Source of the DNA: Kribbella turkmenica
GTDB taxonomy: Bacteria; Actinomycetota; Actinomycetes; Propionibacteriales; Kribbellaceae
Direction of reading: 5' to 3'
Length of the DNA stretch: 53,315 nt
Assembly (NCBI RefSeq): GCF_004348725.1
Contig: NZ_SMKR01000028.1
Coordinates: 1-53,315 of the forward strand
Numbering within the stretch: position 1 is the stretch's first letter; each line of letters starts with the position of its first letter. The notes beneath the pieces are model-generated. The model saw only the letters and a program-made list of their open reading frames with translations, ran no database searches and was not told the DNA's origin. Positions 24,342 to 33,391 of the stretch are shown here, piece by piece. The position numbers were made by a program, and so were the translations under genes.

Positions 24342-25129
24342 GCGCGATCGCTCGAACGGCGGGGGCGAAGGGGAGCGCCGGATTCCAGTACGGGCTGAAG
24401 CTGTGGGCGCTTCGAGCATTGCTGGTGGCGATCATCGCAGGTGCGTGGTCTTATGCCGCCGGACCCGGCGGTGTGGCAGACATCCTGCTGCCGTCCATCC
24501 CCCAGGTCGCAGCCGAGCTGGGATCGCTCGTCAAGGATCCAGTCATCTGGCGCGCTGCCGGTCTGACTCTGGGCGAGATGGCGATCGCGTTCGTACTGGG
24601 CGCCTCCCTCGGCATCGTCGTCGGCCTCTGGGCAGGACGGCGGAACCTTCGGGCACGAGTGACGGATCCGTTGCTGGCATGGGGATACATCGTGCCGTCC
24701 GTGGTGTTCTACCCGCTGTTCCTGCTCTGGTTCGGTCTCGGATCCTCGTCCAAGGTGCTGTATGCGGCTGTCGGCGCGTTCTTCCCGATCGCCTTCAATA
24801 CGATTCGAGGGTTGAAAAGCGTGGACCCGAAGTTCGTCCGTCTAGGCAAGGCCTTCGGCGCTTCGAAGCGACAGCTCGACGTCTCGATCAAGTTGGGCGC
24901 GGCGATGCCGATGGTCTTGTCGGGCGTGCGAATCGGTGTGGCGCTGACTACAATCGCGGTGATCCTGGGAGAGATGCTCGCCGCCTCGGCGGGGCTCGGA
25001 TTCGAGCTGGCGAAGTCGTTCAACGTCCTTCAGACCGCCCGCGGTTTCGCGGTCATGGTGATACTCATGGTCTTGGTGGGCTTGGTCCAGTTGGTTGCCA
25101 ATCGCGCCCTCTCGCATTTCCGTCATTAG
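24338..25129 (+). CDS. Second NitT/TauT-type ABC transporter permease
   Basis: 263 residues, ATG overlapping the ATPase stop. Hydrophobic segments alternate with the loop SVDPKFVRLGKAFGASKRQL before VSIKLGAAMPMVLSGVRIGV, the coupling region of this permease family, and GEMLAASAGLGFELAKSFNV near the end. It is the same length as the first permease but clearly different in sequence, so not a recent duplicate. Partner in a probable heterodimeric channel. Confidence 0.92.
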   Translation: MSAIARTAGAKGSAGFQYGLKLWALRALLVAIIAGAWSYAAGPGGVADILLPSIPQVAAELGSLVKDPVIWRAAGLTLGEMAIAFVLGASLGIVVGLWAGRRNLRARVTDPLLAWGYIVPSVVFYPLFLLWFGLGSSSKVLYAAVGAFFPIAFNTIRGLKSVDPKFVRLGKAFGASKRQLDVSIKLGAAMPMVLSGVRIGVALTTIAVILGEMLAASAGLGFELAKSFNVLQTARGFAVMVILMVLVGLVQLVANRALSHFRH

Positions 25130-25229
25130 CCACGTCAATTCTGCTGCTCGACCCTGCACATGGCGACGAACTCCTTAGGCATGCTCCCAACACAGATAGA
25201 GCCGAAACCTTGGCGATGGAGAGGCAATC

Positions 25230-26240
25230 ATGCGAGTCGGATATAAGGCCTCGGCTGAGCAGTTCTCACCAGAAGTGTTGGCGAGCTTCGCGGTCCACGC
25301 CGAGTCGAACGGCTTCGATTCCGTCATGGTGTCGGACCACTTTCAGCCCTGGCGCCTCACCGGAGGACATTCACCGAGCGCCTTGGCGTCCCTGCCCTGG
25401 GTTGCCGCCCGGACGAGGACGGTGACCTTGGGGACCTCCGTCCTGACACCGACGTTTCGGTACAACCCCGCGGTGATGGCACAGTACTTCGCGACCCTCG
25501 CATGTCTGGCGCCCGGACGGCTGATCGTGGGAGTGGGAACCGGCGAGGCACTGAACGAGGTCGCGGTGGGCGCCGTCGACGCGAACGTCTGGCCCGCCTT
25601 CAAAGAGCGGTTCGGCCGGATGCGTGAGGCAGTGGTCCTGATGAAGATGTTGTGGACCGAGGACCGCGTGTCCTTCGACGGCGAGTTCTTCCAGACCAGA
25701 GATGCAGCGATCTACGACCGGCCGTCCACACCTGTCCCGATCTACGTCGCCGCCGGCGGGCCGTTGGTGGCGCGGTACGCGGGCCGTCACGCAGACGGTT
25801 TCATCTGTACCTCAGGGAAGGGCTCCGAGCTGTACACGGACAAGCTGCTCCCCGCGGTCGGTGAGGGTTTAGCCCTGCGAGGCGACGGCCACAATGGCTT
25901 CGAGAAGATGATCGAGATCAAGGTGTCGTACGATCGCGACCCGCGCGCCGCGCTGGAGAACACCCGGTTTTGGGCTCCGCTGTCGTTGACGGCCGAGGAG
26001 AAGCACTCTCTGGACTCGCCTCGAGCGATGGAGAAGGCGGCGGACGCGCTACCGATCGAAAAGGTCGCCTCTAGGTGGATCGTCTCGGCCGACCCTGAAC
26101 ACGTGGTTTCCCTGATTGGCGAGTACGCCGACATGGGCTTCGAGCACCTCGTGATCCACGGACCCGGCCACGACCAGATCAGGTTCATCGATCAGTTCGC
26201 AGAGGACATCATGCCCGGCCTGCGCAAGCTGGGCGGGTAG
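25230..26240 (+). CDS. fgd: F420-dependent glucose-6-phosphate dehydrogenase (FGD)-like enzyme
   Basis: 336 residues, very close in pattern to mycobacterial FGD1: [110 protein letters not shown] and [18 protein letters not shown]. His37 and Glu106 fall at the places of FGD1 catalytic His40 and Glu109. Such enzymes oxidise glucose-6-phosphate and reduce F420. Placed at the end of a catabolic/transport operon, it probably supplies F420H2 to the LLM enzymes at 14041 and elsewhere, or is an FGD paralogue acting on another sugar or alcohol. ATG 25230 follows GGAGAGGCAATC. Confidence 0.88.
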   Translation: MRVGYKASAEQFSPEVLASFAVHAESNGFDSVMVSDHFQPWRLTGGHSPSALASLPWVAARTRTVTLGTSVLTPTFRYNPAVMAQYFATLACLAPGRLIVGVGTGEALNEVAVGAVDANVWPAFKERFGRMREAVVLMKMLWTEDRVSFDGEFFQTRDAAIYDRPSTPVPIYVAAGGPLVARYAGRHADGFICTSGKGSELYTDKLLPAVGEGLALRGDGHNGFEKMIEIKVSYDRDPRAALENTRFWAPLSLTAEEKHSLDSPRAMEKAADALPIEKVASRWIVSADPEHVVSLIGEYADMGFEHLVIHGPGHDQIRFIDQFAEDIMPGLRKLGG

Positions 26241-26919
26241 CGCGACCTCCCCAGCCGCCTCGTCTCGGCACTGTGACAGGTCGGCTTGACTCCTTACTCG
26301 CGGTCGCCGATGAACTCGCAGGCGACTCGGAGTGGTCGGCCCGCTTGTCTCTAGCCACGACGATGACGGCGACCTGTGGATCCGTGCTGTCGCCGACGCG
26401 TGGCCCGACGCCATCATCACCAGCGCGATCCTCTTGTTGCGATCGGCGCGAGTCACGCCAGTAGTGCGCGGGCATCTGGGCTGTGCTGATCGATCCGCCT
26501 TGATGACCTCCATCCTGACGTCGACAGGCAACCCGTCGTAAATCACTCCGGCAGCGGACAGCGGGGACGGATACCGGCCCATCGAACCAATGCTAGCCCC
26601 ACAGATTTGCAGCTGAGGGTAGTCGATGATTGCTGACGATTCGCGATGTTAGCGGACCTGCAGTTTTTCATGTGGTCGCGATGTGCACTGACTCCTGTGG
26701 CTGTGGCTGTGCGCTGGTTCGCGTTGATTCAGGTGCGTCAGAGGGTGGGGAGCCCTCGGCACGATCAGGGAAGTTAGGGGCCAGATCGTCGGATCTAGGT
26801 CACAGTCTTCGTTCCTGCGGGGGTCCAGACTGCTGCTTACTGCGCACCGGGCCAAGAGGGCCTTAGCTGCAGGGAACCGACGTGACACTGGACGGCCTGA
26901 TGGCCTGGTTGGAGGCACT
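26241..26919. other. 679 bp without a recognisable gene, with a regulatory site near its end
   Basis: Short frames on both strands lack family motifs. A minus-strand stretch near 26450-26560 (GVIYDGLPVDVRMEVIKADR) looks faintly protein-like but has no start or support. The last 130 bp hold the GGATCTAGGTCACAGTC element and presumably the promoter of the hydrolase operon. The region marks the break between the two catabolic loci. Confidence 0.5.
26791..26807 (+). promoter_or_regulatory. GGTCACAG element upstream of the hydrolase/LLM operon
   Basis: GGATCTAGGTCACAGTC lies about 115 bp before GTG 26920. An identical 17-base string stands at 41148-41164, in front of the next operon, and GGTCACAG recurs at 48097-48104. 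CAGAC follows each about 15-21 bases later. The core TCACAG is half of a Crp-like TGTGA/TCACA palindrome. Regulation by the Crp-family protein at 37841-38593 is inferred. Confidence 0.5.
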
Positions 26920-27717
26920 GTGCAGACTCTCGACCTCGTGGATGCCGACAGTGGTGTGGACTTCGGGAACGGTGTCTACCTCGATACGCGTGCCGCGGGT
27001 AGCGGTGATCGGGTCGCCCTTTTGCTGCCTGGAGCCGAGCGGGCTGCGGAGAATGCCACGTTCGTGGAGTCCTTGGCGGAGGAGTTCTCCGTGGTGGTGC
27101 CGAGCCACCCCGGCTTCGGCCGTTCTGCCCGCCCGGACTGGTGTACGACGGTGGGCGACCTCGCTGACATCTACGTCGACTGGCTCGAGCGTTCGGAGGC
27201 GTCGGACGTCACCCTCGTGGGCCTCCAGTTCGGCGGCTGGATCGCCCTGGAGATCGCGGTACGCCGTCCTGCGCAACTGGCCCGCCTAGTCCTGGTCGAT
27301 GCCGTGGGCGTCAAGCTCGGCGGGCCCCTCGACCGGGATTTCGCCGACATCTTCGCAACGCCGTACGCCGGCCTCGAGAGGCTCTACTACGCCGACACGG
27401 CCTTCGGCCTGGGGGACCTCGGGAGTGCGCGCGAGGACGACGTTCTCGAGATGGCGCGCAACGATGAGGCGCTCGTGCTGTACGGGTGGGAGCCGTACCT
27501 GCACGACCCCAGACTCGGCCGCGCGATCGAACGCATCGACGTACCGACCCTGCTCATCTGGGGCAGTCACGACGGCATCGTCTCGCCCGACCACGGTCGC
27601 GGCCTCGCAGCGAAGATCGCAGGCGCACGGTTCGAGGAGATCGACGGAGCGGGCCATCGCCCACAGGTCGAGCGTGCGGAGGACGTCGCCAGGTCGATCA
27701 CCACCTTCGCGGGCTGA
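26920..27717 (+). CDS. Alpha/beta-hydrolase-fold protein with Gln at the nucleophile position
   Basis: 265 residues from GTG 26920, with TTGGAGG five bases ahead. The fold is clear: VALLLPGAER (oxyanion strand), VVVPSHPGFGRSARP, the nucleophile elbow VGLQFGGWIALEIAV, LLIWGSHDGIVSPDHG with the acid Asp and GAGHRPQVERAEDV with the catalytic His. The elbow G-x-S-x-G is G-L-Q-F-G: the Ser is Gln103, encoded by CAG, so ordinary ester hydrolysis would not work. It may be inactive as an esterase or use another mechanism. It opens the operon that continues with an LLM monooxygenase, SDR and ligase. Confidence 0.88.
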   Translation: MQTLDLVDADSGVDFGNGVYLDTRAAGSGDRVALLLPGAERAAENATFVESLAEEFSVVVPSHPGFGRSARPDWCTTVGDLADIYVDWLERSEASDVTLVGLQFGGWIALEIAVRRPAQLARLVLVDAVGVKLGGPLDRDFADIFATPYAGLERLYYADTAFGLGDLGSAREDDVLEMARNDEALVLYGWEPYLHDPRLGRAIERIDVPTLLIWGSHDGIVSPDHGRGLAAKIAGARFEEIDGAGHRPQVERAEDVARSITTFAG

Positions 27718-27747
27718 CCGCACCCGAAACAGGACAGGAGCGTCCCG

Positions 27748-28926
27748 ATGCAGTACTGGCATTTCAGTGAGTGTGCCTACCCGGATCTGCCGGATCCGGA
27801 GACCTACGACTCGGTGCGCGTCACCTTGCCGAACGGCGTCATCGACCCGGAGCGGGCGGCCGGTCTGTGGGACCGCTACATCCGCGAGTGGCAGGTCGCG
27901 GACGAGTGCGGTCTGAACGTGATGGTGAATGAGCATCACTCGACCGCGACGTGCATGAACTCGGCGGCACCGCTGATCGCGGGAGTACTCGCGCGCGTCA
28001 CCACCAACGCCCGGATCCTGATCCTCGGTAACCCGGTGGCCAACCGCAACGACCCGGTCCGGATCGCCGAGGAGATGGCCCTGGTCGATCTCCTCAGCCA
28101 TGGCCGCCTCGACGTCGGCTTCGTCCGCGGCGTCCAGTACGAAGTGGGTGCGACGAACTCCAAACCGTTCCGGATGACCGAGCGGATGTGGGAGGCGGTC
28201 GAACTCATCACGCGCGCCATGAGGACCCATGACGGACCGTTCAACTGGGAGGGCGAGTTCTTCCACCACCGCCAGGTCAACATCTGGCCGCGTCCGTACC
28301 AGCAGCCGAGCCCGCCGATCTGGATCGCGACCGGGACGCCGGCCAGCGCGGCTCCGGTCGCCGCTCACGGCTACAAGATCGCAACGTTCCTGGGTGGCGC
28401 GAAAGGGACCCGGAAGCTCTTCCAGGCCTATCGCGACCGTCTGGAGGAGATCGGCAAGCCGCCCGCCGGCGACGACATGTTCGGGTATGCCGCCCTCGCC
28501 TACACCGGACGGACCGACTCGGAGGGCCTCGACGGCGCTCGCAAACTGCTGTGGTACCTGCAGAGCAACAAGGTGGCCAAGCAGTTCACCTTCCCGCCGG
28601 GCTACATGCCGTACTCCGTGCGGGCGGCTGCTCTCCGCGGCCCGCAGCCGTCAGGACCGGGAGCGCCCGCAGTGTCGCCGCTTCCGGACCTGACCTCGAT
28701 GTCCGTGGATGACCTGATCGACCAGGGAATCCTCTTCGCGGGCAGCGCGAAGACGGTCGCGGGGCAGATCGAGCGGTTCTACAACGAAGTGGGCGGCCTC
28801 GGTCATCTGCTGCTGATGGGGCAGGCGGGGCACCTGGGACACGAGGAGACCGTGCGGGGCATCGAGCGTTTCGCCGCAGACGTCGTACCGGCCGTTGACA
28901 GGGTCACCGGCGGCGTCACCGTCTGA
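27748..28926 (+). CDS. LLM-class flavin-dependent monooxygenase
   Basis: 392 residues, longer than the F420 type. The bacterial luciferase pattern is present: VADECGLNVMVNEHHSTATC, NARILILGNPVANRNDPVRI, AEEMALVDLLSHGRLDVGFV, RGVQYEVGATNSKPFRMTER and PPIWIATGTPASAAPVAAHG. The HH in NEHHST and the RLDVGFVRG stretch mark the FMN-dependent two-component group, which takes reduced flavin from a separate reductase; candidates are encoded at 41576 and 46890. Likely oxygenates a ketone (type II Baeyer-Villiger) or similar compound. ATG 27748 is preceded by GGACAGGAGCGTCCCG. Confidence 0.9.
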   Translation: MQYWHFSECAYPDLPDPETYDSVRVTLPNGVIDPERAAGLWDRYIREWQVADECGLNVMVNEHHSTATCMNSAAPLIAGVLARVTTNARILILGNPVANRNDPVRIAEEMALVDLLSHGRLDVGFVRGVQYEVGATNSKPFRMTERMWEAVELITRAMRTHDGPFNWEGEFFHHRQVNIWPRPYQQPSPPIWIATGTPASAAPVAAHGYKIATFLGGAKGTRKLFQAYRDRLEEIGKPPAGDDMFGYAALAYTGRTDSEGLDGARKLLWYLQSNKVAKQFTFPPGYMPYSVRAAALRGPQPSGPGAPAVSPLPDLTSMSVDDLIDQGILFAGSAKTVAGQIERFYNEVGGLGHLLLMGQAGHLGHEETVRGIERFAADVVPAVDRVTGGVTV

Positions 28927-28969
28927 GCGCCACAAGTCCGGGAAGGCTACGCAATCAGAGAGAGTGGAC

Positions 28970-29785
28970 ATGGGGTCGACAGCGGGTCGTTTGACGGGAA
29001 AGACGGCGCTGGTCACGGGCGCGGCCGGCGGGATCGGAGCGGCGACGGCGGAGCTCTTCGCTCGCGAGAGCGCGCGGGTCGTCGTCGCTGACATCGACAA
29101 GGACAGTGCCGCGGCGACCGCGGATCGGATCCGCGATGACGGCGGCATCGCGGTGCCGTTCGCCGCCGACGTGTCTGACGAGGACCAGGTTGCGAGCCTC
29201 ATCGAGTTCACTGTGGATACCTTCGGCGGTGTGGACGTGCTCCAGAACTACGCTTCGAACCGGTCCGCCGTACCAAAGGACGTGTTTGTCGCGGATGCCG
29301 ACCTGTCGGTCTGGCTCGCGCAGCTCAGCGTGGATCTGCTCGGGTGTGTCCTGACGTCCAAGCACGCGTTGCCGCACATGCTCACGGCCGGTGCGGGCGC
29401 CATCACCAACTCGTCGTCGCTCGCGGGCTGGCTGTCGCTGGGATCGCGTCCTGCGTACGCCGCCGCGAAGGCAGGTGTCATCGGGTTCTCGAAGACCCTG
29501 GCGACCGAGTACGGCAAGCAGGGGATCCGTTGCAATGTCATCGCCCCCGGGCACATCACCACGCCGGCGACGGAGGCGATGTACGACGAGCAGCAGACTC
29601 AGGTCATGCTTGACCATGTGTCGGCTCCCCGGCTCGGCAGACCTGACGATGTCGCCCTCGCCGCACTCTTCCTGGCCTCACCGGAGTCGGCGTTCATCAA
29701 CGGACACGTGCTCGTCGTCGACGGCGGGATGTCGGCGTACGCGCCGATGCTCCCGTCGTTGCGGCGCCTGGCCGACGAGCGGTAG
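28970..29785 (+). CDS. Short-chain dehydrogenase/reductase (SDR)
   Basis: 271 residues from ATG 28970 (GAGAGAGTGGAC ahead). Classical SDR: GKTALVTGAAGGIGAATAEL (TGxxxGxG for NAD(P)), VVVADIDKDSAAATADRIRD, catalytic Ser in NSSSLAGWLSLG and YAAAK, and the C-terminal FINGHVLVVDGG. The NNAG motif is QNYAS here. It interconverts an alcohol and ketone with NAD(P)H; substrate unknown. The frame is open upstream into the LLM gene, but that portion does not resemble an SDR. Confidence 0.92.
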   Translation: MGSTAGRLTGKTALVTGAAGGIGAATAELFARESARVVVADIDKDSAAATADRIRDDGGIAVPFAADVSDEDQVASLIEFTVDTFGGVDVLQNYASNRSAVPKDVFVADADLSVWLAQLSVDLLGCVLTSKHALPHMLTAGAGAITNSSSLAGWLSLGSRPAYAAAKAGVIGFSKTLATEYGKQGIRCNVIAPGHITTPATEAMYDEQQTQVMLDHVSAPRLGRPDDVALAALFLASPESAFINGHVLVVDGGMSAYAPMLPSLRRLADER

Positions 29786-29794
29786 GGAGAGAAC

Positions 29795-30763
29795 ATGCGG
29801 TTCCTGGTGACTGGTGGACTGGGAGTCAACGGCGCCTGGGTGCTCCGCGCGCTGCTCGAGAAGGGGCACGAGGTGTCCGCCTTCGAGAACCGGTCGGACA
29901 CGTCACTGATCGAGGACATCGCGGACCGGGTCGAGGTCTTCGTCGGCGACCTGCGCAACGCCGACGAGGTCAGCAGTGCCGTGGCCAAGCTCCGCCCGGA
30001 GGGCATCGTCCATCTCGCGGCCTTCGTTGATTGCGAGCGCGTTCCGCAGGGAGCGATCGAGGTCAACATCAGCGGCGCCGCCAACCTGTGTGCCGCGGCG
30101 GCCGACGCCGGCGTGAAACGCCTCGTGTACACGAGCACGAAGGGTGTCTACGCACCGGCCACGGGCCAGTACGGCTATCCGACGTACGCAGGGATCGCGG
30201 AGGACTACAGCCGCGAGCCCACCACCATGTACGGCATCACGAAGCTGGCGGGCGAGAAGGTGATCGAGTGGTACGGGCGGACCACGGAACTCGAAGTGGC
30301 CAGCCTCCGCTTCGCCACCGTCTTCGGTCCGGGCCGACTGCAGCGTCACGCCGGTACGATCAACACCTACAGTTCGATGATCGAGTTGCCTGCCACCGGG
30401 CAGCCCTTCACCGTCGAGCACGGCGGCGACGAGCGGGACGGCATGATCTACGTTCTCGACGTGGCTGACGCGATCGCGACGATCGCACTGGCGCCGGAGC
30501 CATTGCGGCACCTCGTCTACAACGTGTCCGGCGGGGATCCGGTGTCGTTGAGCGACTTCGCGGCGGCCGTCCGCAGGACCATACCGGGTGCTCAGGTCGA
30601 CGTGGGACCGGGACTCGACCCGATGAAGTACGGCGAGGGTACGCCGTACTACATGGCCATCGACGGCAGTCGGTTCGAGGCGGAGTTCGGATGGCATCCT
30701 CGCTACGATCTCGAGACGGCGATCGGGCACTACCACGAGCTCGTGAAGGGTCGTGAGTCGTGA
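29795..30763 (+). CDS. NAD-dependent epimerase/dehydratase family protein (extended SDR)
   Basis: 322 residues. FLVTGGLGVNGAWVLRALLE gives the GxxGxxG nucleotide site at the N-terminus, GIVHLAAFVDCERVPQGAIE and VNISGAANLCAAAADAGVKR follow, then the catalytic Ser/Tyr/Lys as VYTSTKGVY and YGITKLAGEKV, and SLRFATVFGPGR. Extended SDRs act on sugar nucleotides, but also on sterol-like and aromatic alcohols or ketones. Set among catabolic genes, a role as an alcohol dehydrogenase or lactone-forming enzyme is as likely as a sugar epimerase. ATG 29795 starts 9 bp after the SDR stop, with GGGAGAG between; overlaps the next gene by GTGA. Confidence 0.9.
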   Translation: MRFLVTGGLGVNGAWVLRALLEKGHEVSAFENRSDTSLIEDIADRVEVFVGDLRNADEVSSAVAKLRPEGIVHLAAFVDCERVPQGAIEVNISGAANLCAAAADAGVKRLVYTSTKGVYAPATGQYGYPTYAGIAEDYSREPTTMYGITKLAGEKVIEWYGRTTELEVASLRFATVFGPGRLQRHAGTINTYSSMIELPATGQPFTVEHGGDERDGMIYVLDVADAIATIALAPEPLRHLVYNVSGGDPVSLSDFAAAVRRTIPGAQVDVGPGLDPMKYGEGTPYYMAIDGSRFEAEFGWHPRYDLETAIGHYHELVKGRES

Positions 30764-31737
30764 AGGCGGCGCTCTATCGCCGCAACGGACCGCCGGCCGA
30801 GGTGCTCGAGGTCGTCGAGCTCGAGCTGCCTGAGCCAGGCCCTGGTGAGATCCGGGTGCGGATTGTCGCCTCGGGGATCAATCCCACCGACTGGAAGACC
30901 CGTGCCGGGCTTGCGAACCGCGTCCCGGACGGCTTCCAGATCCCGCACCAGGATGGCGCGGGTGTAGTGGATGCCGTGGGCAACGGGGTGACCGGTGTTG
31001 ACGTGGGTCGGCGAGTCTGGCTCTACCTCGCTGCGTTCGGCAACCGTTTCGGGACCGCGGCGGAGTACTCCGTCGTACCTGCCGACCGAGTGATTCCCCT
31101 TCCTGACTCCGCGTCTTTCGACTTGGGCGCCTGCCTGGGGGTGCCTGCCCTGACCGCCGCTCGCTGCCTGGGTGGGAACCCGGAGGTATTGAAGGGAAAG
31201 AACGTCCTGGTCGCGGGTGGAGCCGGGGCGGTCGGCCACTACGCGATCGAGTTGGCCAAGTACGCCGGAGCGCGGGTGGTGGCCACCGTGAGTTCGGACG
31301 AGAAGCAGGCCCTGGCTGAGGCCGCGGGCGCGGACCTGGTCGTCCGCTATACCGATGAGGATGTGGCACAGCAGGTCCTCGACTTCTGCGGTCCGGTCGA
31401 CCGCATCGTCGAGGTTGCGCTCGGGACGAATCTCGACCTGGACTCGGCTGTCCTCGGCGCTCCAGCCACCATCTCGACCTACGCCGCCACGGGGGAGTTG
31501 ACACTGCCGGTCGGTGAGTTCATGCGGGCGAACACCACGGTGGAATTCGTACTCCTCTACGGGCTCACTCCTGAGCAGTTGGCCGACGCGGTCCATTGGA
31601 CGTCCCAGGCGCTGTCGGCCGATGCCCTCACTGCCCTGCCGATCATCCCGTTCGCTCTCGATCAGGTGGTCGAAGCGCAGGATTTGGTGGAGCAGGCGCC
31701 GGTGGGGAAGGTCGTTCTGAGGGTTGCCGAGGGCTAG
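30760..31737 (+). CDS. Zinc-free MDR oxidoreductase (NADPH:quinone reductase/zeta-crystallin-like)
   Basis: 325 residues, GTG start overlapping the previous stop. The GroES-like N-terminal part (VLEVVELELPEPGPGEIRVR, SGINPTDWKTRAG) and the Rossmann domain (GKNVLVAGGAGAVGHYAIEL, AKYAGARVVATVSSDEKQAL, AEAAGADLVVRY) are clear. No zinc-ligand Cys cluster is visible, as in quinone reductases and enoyl reductases. It probably reduces an alpha,beta-unsaturated carbonyl or quinone with NADPH. An SDR/epimerase precedes it and an acyl-CoA ligase follows. Confidence 0.9.
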   Translation: MKAALYRRNGPPAEVLEVVELELPEPGPGEIRVRIVASGINPTDWKTRAGLANRVPDGFQIPHQDGAGVVDAVGNGVTGVDVGRRVWLYLAAFGNRFGTAAEYSVVPADRVIPLPDSASFDLGACLGVPALTAARCLGGNPEVLKGKNVLVAGGAGAVGHYAIELAKYAGARVVATVSSDEKQALAEAAGADLVVRYTDEDVAQQVLDFCGPVDRIVEVALGTNLDLDSAVLGAPATISTYAATGELTLPVGEFMRANTTVEFVLLYGLTPEQLADAVHWTSQALSADALTALPIIPFALDQVVEAQDLVEQAPVGKVVLRVAEG

Positions 31738-31745
31738 GAGCACGC

Positions 31746-33377
31746 ATGGACACCTGGATCACGCAATTGACGCCGCTGTCGTTCCTGGAGAGATCGGCGA
31801 CGGTGTATGCCGACAAGGTCGCGGTGATCCACGGCGACGGCACCTGGACCTACCGTCGGTTCGCCGACCTGGTCGAGGAGCGCGCCCGCGCACTGCGCGC
31901 CGCAGGGGTGCAGCCGGGAGATCGGGTCGCCTACCTCATGCCCAACGTGCCGGAGATGCTGGCGGCGCACTTCGCCGTACCGCTGGCCGGGGGAGTGCTG
32001 GTCGCGATCAACGTCAGGCTCGCGCCGGACGAGGTTCGCTACATCCTCGACCACTCCGGTGCGTCCTTGCTGGTGGTCGATTCCGAGTACGCCGGAACGA
32101 TCGCTCCGATCGCTGGTGCTCTGGAGACGGTGCGGACAATCGTGGTCGCGGTCGATCCGGTCAGTGCTGGCCGGACCGTCGAGATCCCTGGCGCTGTCGC
32201 GTTCGACGACTTGCTCACGGGTGCGGAGCGCGACCACGGCGAGCTGGTCTGGGCGGTCGACGACGAGCGCGCTCCGATCTCGATCAACTACACGTCTGGA
32301 ACGACTGGCCGGCCGAAGGGCGTGGTGTACACGCATCGTGGCGCGTACCTGAATTCGTTCGGGGAGATCGTTCACTCCGGGCACGGTGCCGACAGTGTCT
32401 ATCTCTGGACGCTGCCGATGTTCCACTGCAACGGCTGGTGCACCACCTGGGCACTGGTGGCGGCCGGCGGGACCCAGGTCTGCCTGCGCGAGGTGCGCGG
32501 TGACAAGGTCTGGAGCCTCATCGACCGGCACGGCGTCACGCACCTGAATGGCGCACCCACGGTCGTGACGACGATCCTGACCTCGCCGAGCGCGCACGAG
32601 CTCGAGCAGTCGGTGGTGATCACTGTCGCTGGAGCCCCGCCGAGCCCGACGACACTGTTCGAGGCGGAGTCAATGGGCTTCGGCATCGTGCACGTCTACG
32701 GTCTCACCGAGACCTACGGCCCCTACACCGTGTGCGCCTGGCAGGACGGCTGGGGTGACCTGCCGGCCGAGGAGCGGGCTGCCAAACAGTCCCGGCAGGG
32801 CGTCGGGATGGTGCAGGCCGAGCACGTCCGCGTGGTGGAGACCGAGTCGCCGGATGGCCGGCTCATCGATGTAGCCGCGGACGGACAGACCATCGGCGAG
32901 GTCGTGATGCGTGGGAACAACGTCATGCGGGGCTACTACCGGGACTCGGAGGCAACGGCCGAGGCGTTCGCCGGCGGCTGGTTCCACTCCGGTGACCTCG
33001 GGGTGATGCACCCGGACGGCTACATCCAGCTCCGAGACCGGGCCAAGGACGTGATCATCTCCGGTGGCGAGAATATCTCGACCATCGAGGTCGAGCAGGC
33101 CATCGCCTCCCATCCCGACGTCCTGGAGGTCGCCGTGATCGGCGTACCGGATGTCCGGTGGGGTGAGCGTCCCAAAGCCTTCGTCATCCCGCGGCAGGGG
33201 AAGGCTCCGGATCCGGCCGAGCTCCTGACGCACGTCAAGTCGCGCATCGCCCGCTACAAGGCGCCACGTGAGATCGAGATCGTCGCCGTCCTGCCGAAGA
33301 CCTCCACGGGGAAGATCCAGAAGTTCGAGCTCCGCCGCAGAGAATGGTCGGGCGAGGACAGCCACATCCGAGGATGA
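31746..33377 (+). CDS. AMP-dependent acyl-CoA synthetase
   Basis: 543 residues from ATG 31746, with TAGGAGCACGC ahead. Adenylate-forming enzyme motifs are intact: SINYTSGTTGRPKGVVYTHR (A3/P-loop), VHVYGLTETYGPYTVCAW (A5), FHSGDLGVMHPDGYIQLRDR (A7/A8), RAKDVIISGGENISTIEVEQ (hinge) and the catalytic Lys in KTSTGKIQKFELR. It activates a carboxylic acid to its CoA thioester using ATP. The sequence best fits the medium/long-chain ligases; the acid itself is unknown. Upstream genes could make this acid by oxygenation and hydrolysis. Confidence 0.94.
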   Translation: MDTWITQLTPLSFLERSATVYADKVAVIHGDGTWTYRRFADLVEERARALRAAGVQPGDRVAYLMPNVPEMLAAHFAVPLAGGVLVAINVRLAPDEVRYILDHSGASLLVVDSEYAGTIAPIAGALETVRTIVVAVDPVSAGRTVEIPGAVAFDDLLTGAERDHGELVWAVDDERAPISINYTSGTTGRPKGVVYTHRGAYLNSFGEIVHSGHGADSVYLWTLPMFHCNGWCTTWALVAAGGTQVCLREVRGDKVWSLIDRHGVTHLNGAPTVVTTILTSPSAHELEQSVVITVAGAPPSPTTLFEAESMGFGIVHVYGLTETYGPYTVCAWQDGWGDLPAEERAAKQSRQGVGMVQAEHVRVVETESPDGRLIDVAADGQTIGEVVMRGNNVMRGYYRDSEATAEAFAGGWFHSGDLGVMHPDGYIQLRDRAKDVIISGGENISTIEVEQAIASHPDVLEVAVIGVPDVRWGERPKAFVIPRQGKAPDPAELLTHVKSRIARYKAPREIEIVAVLPKTSTGKIQKFELRRREWSGEDSHIRG

Positions 33378-33391
33378 ATAGGGAGATTCCG

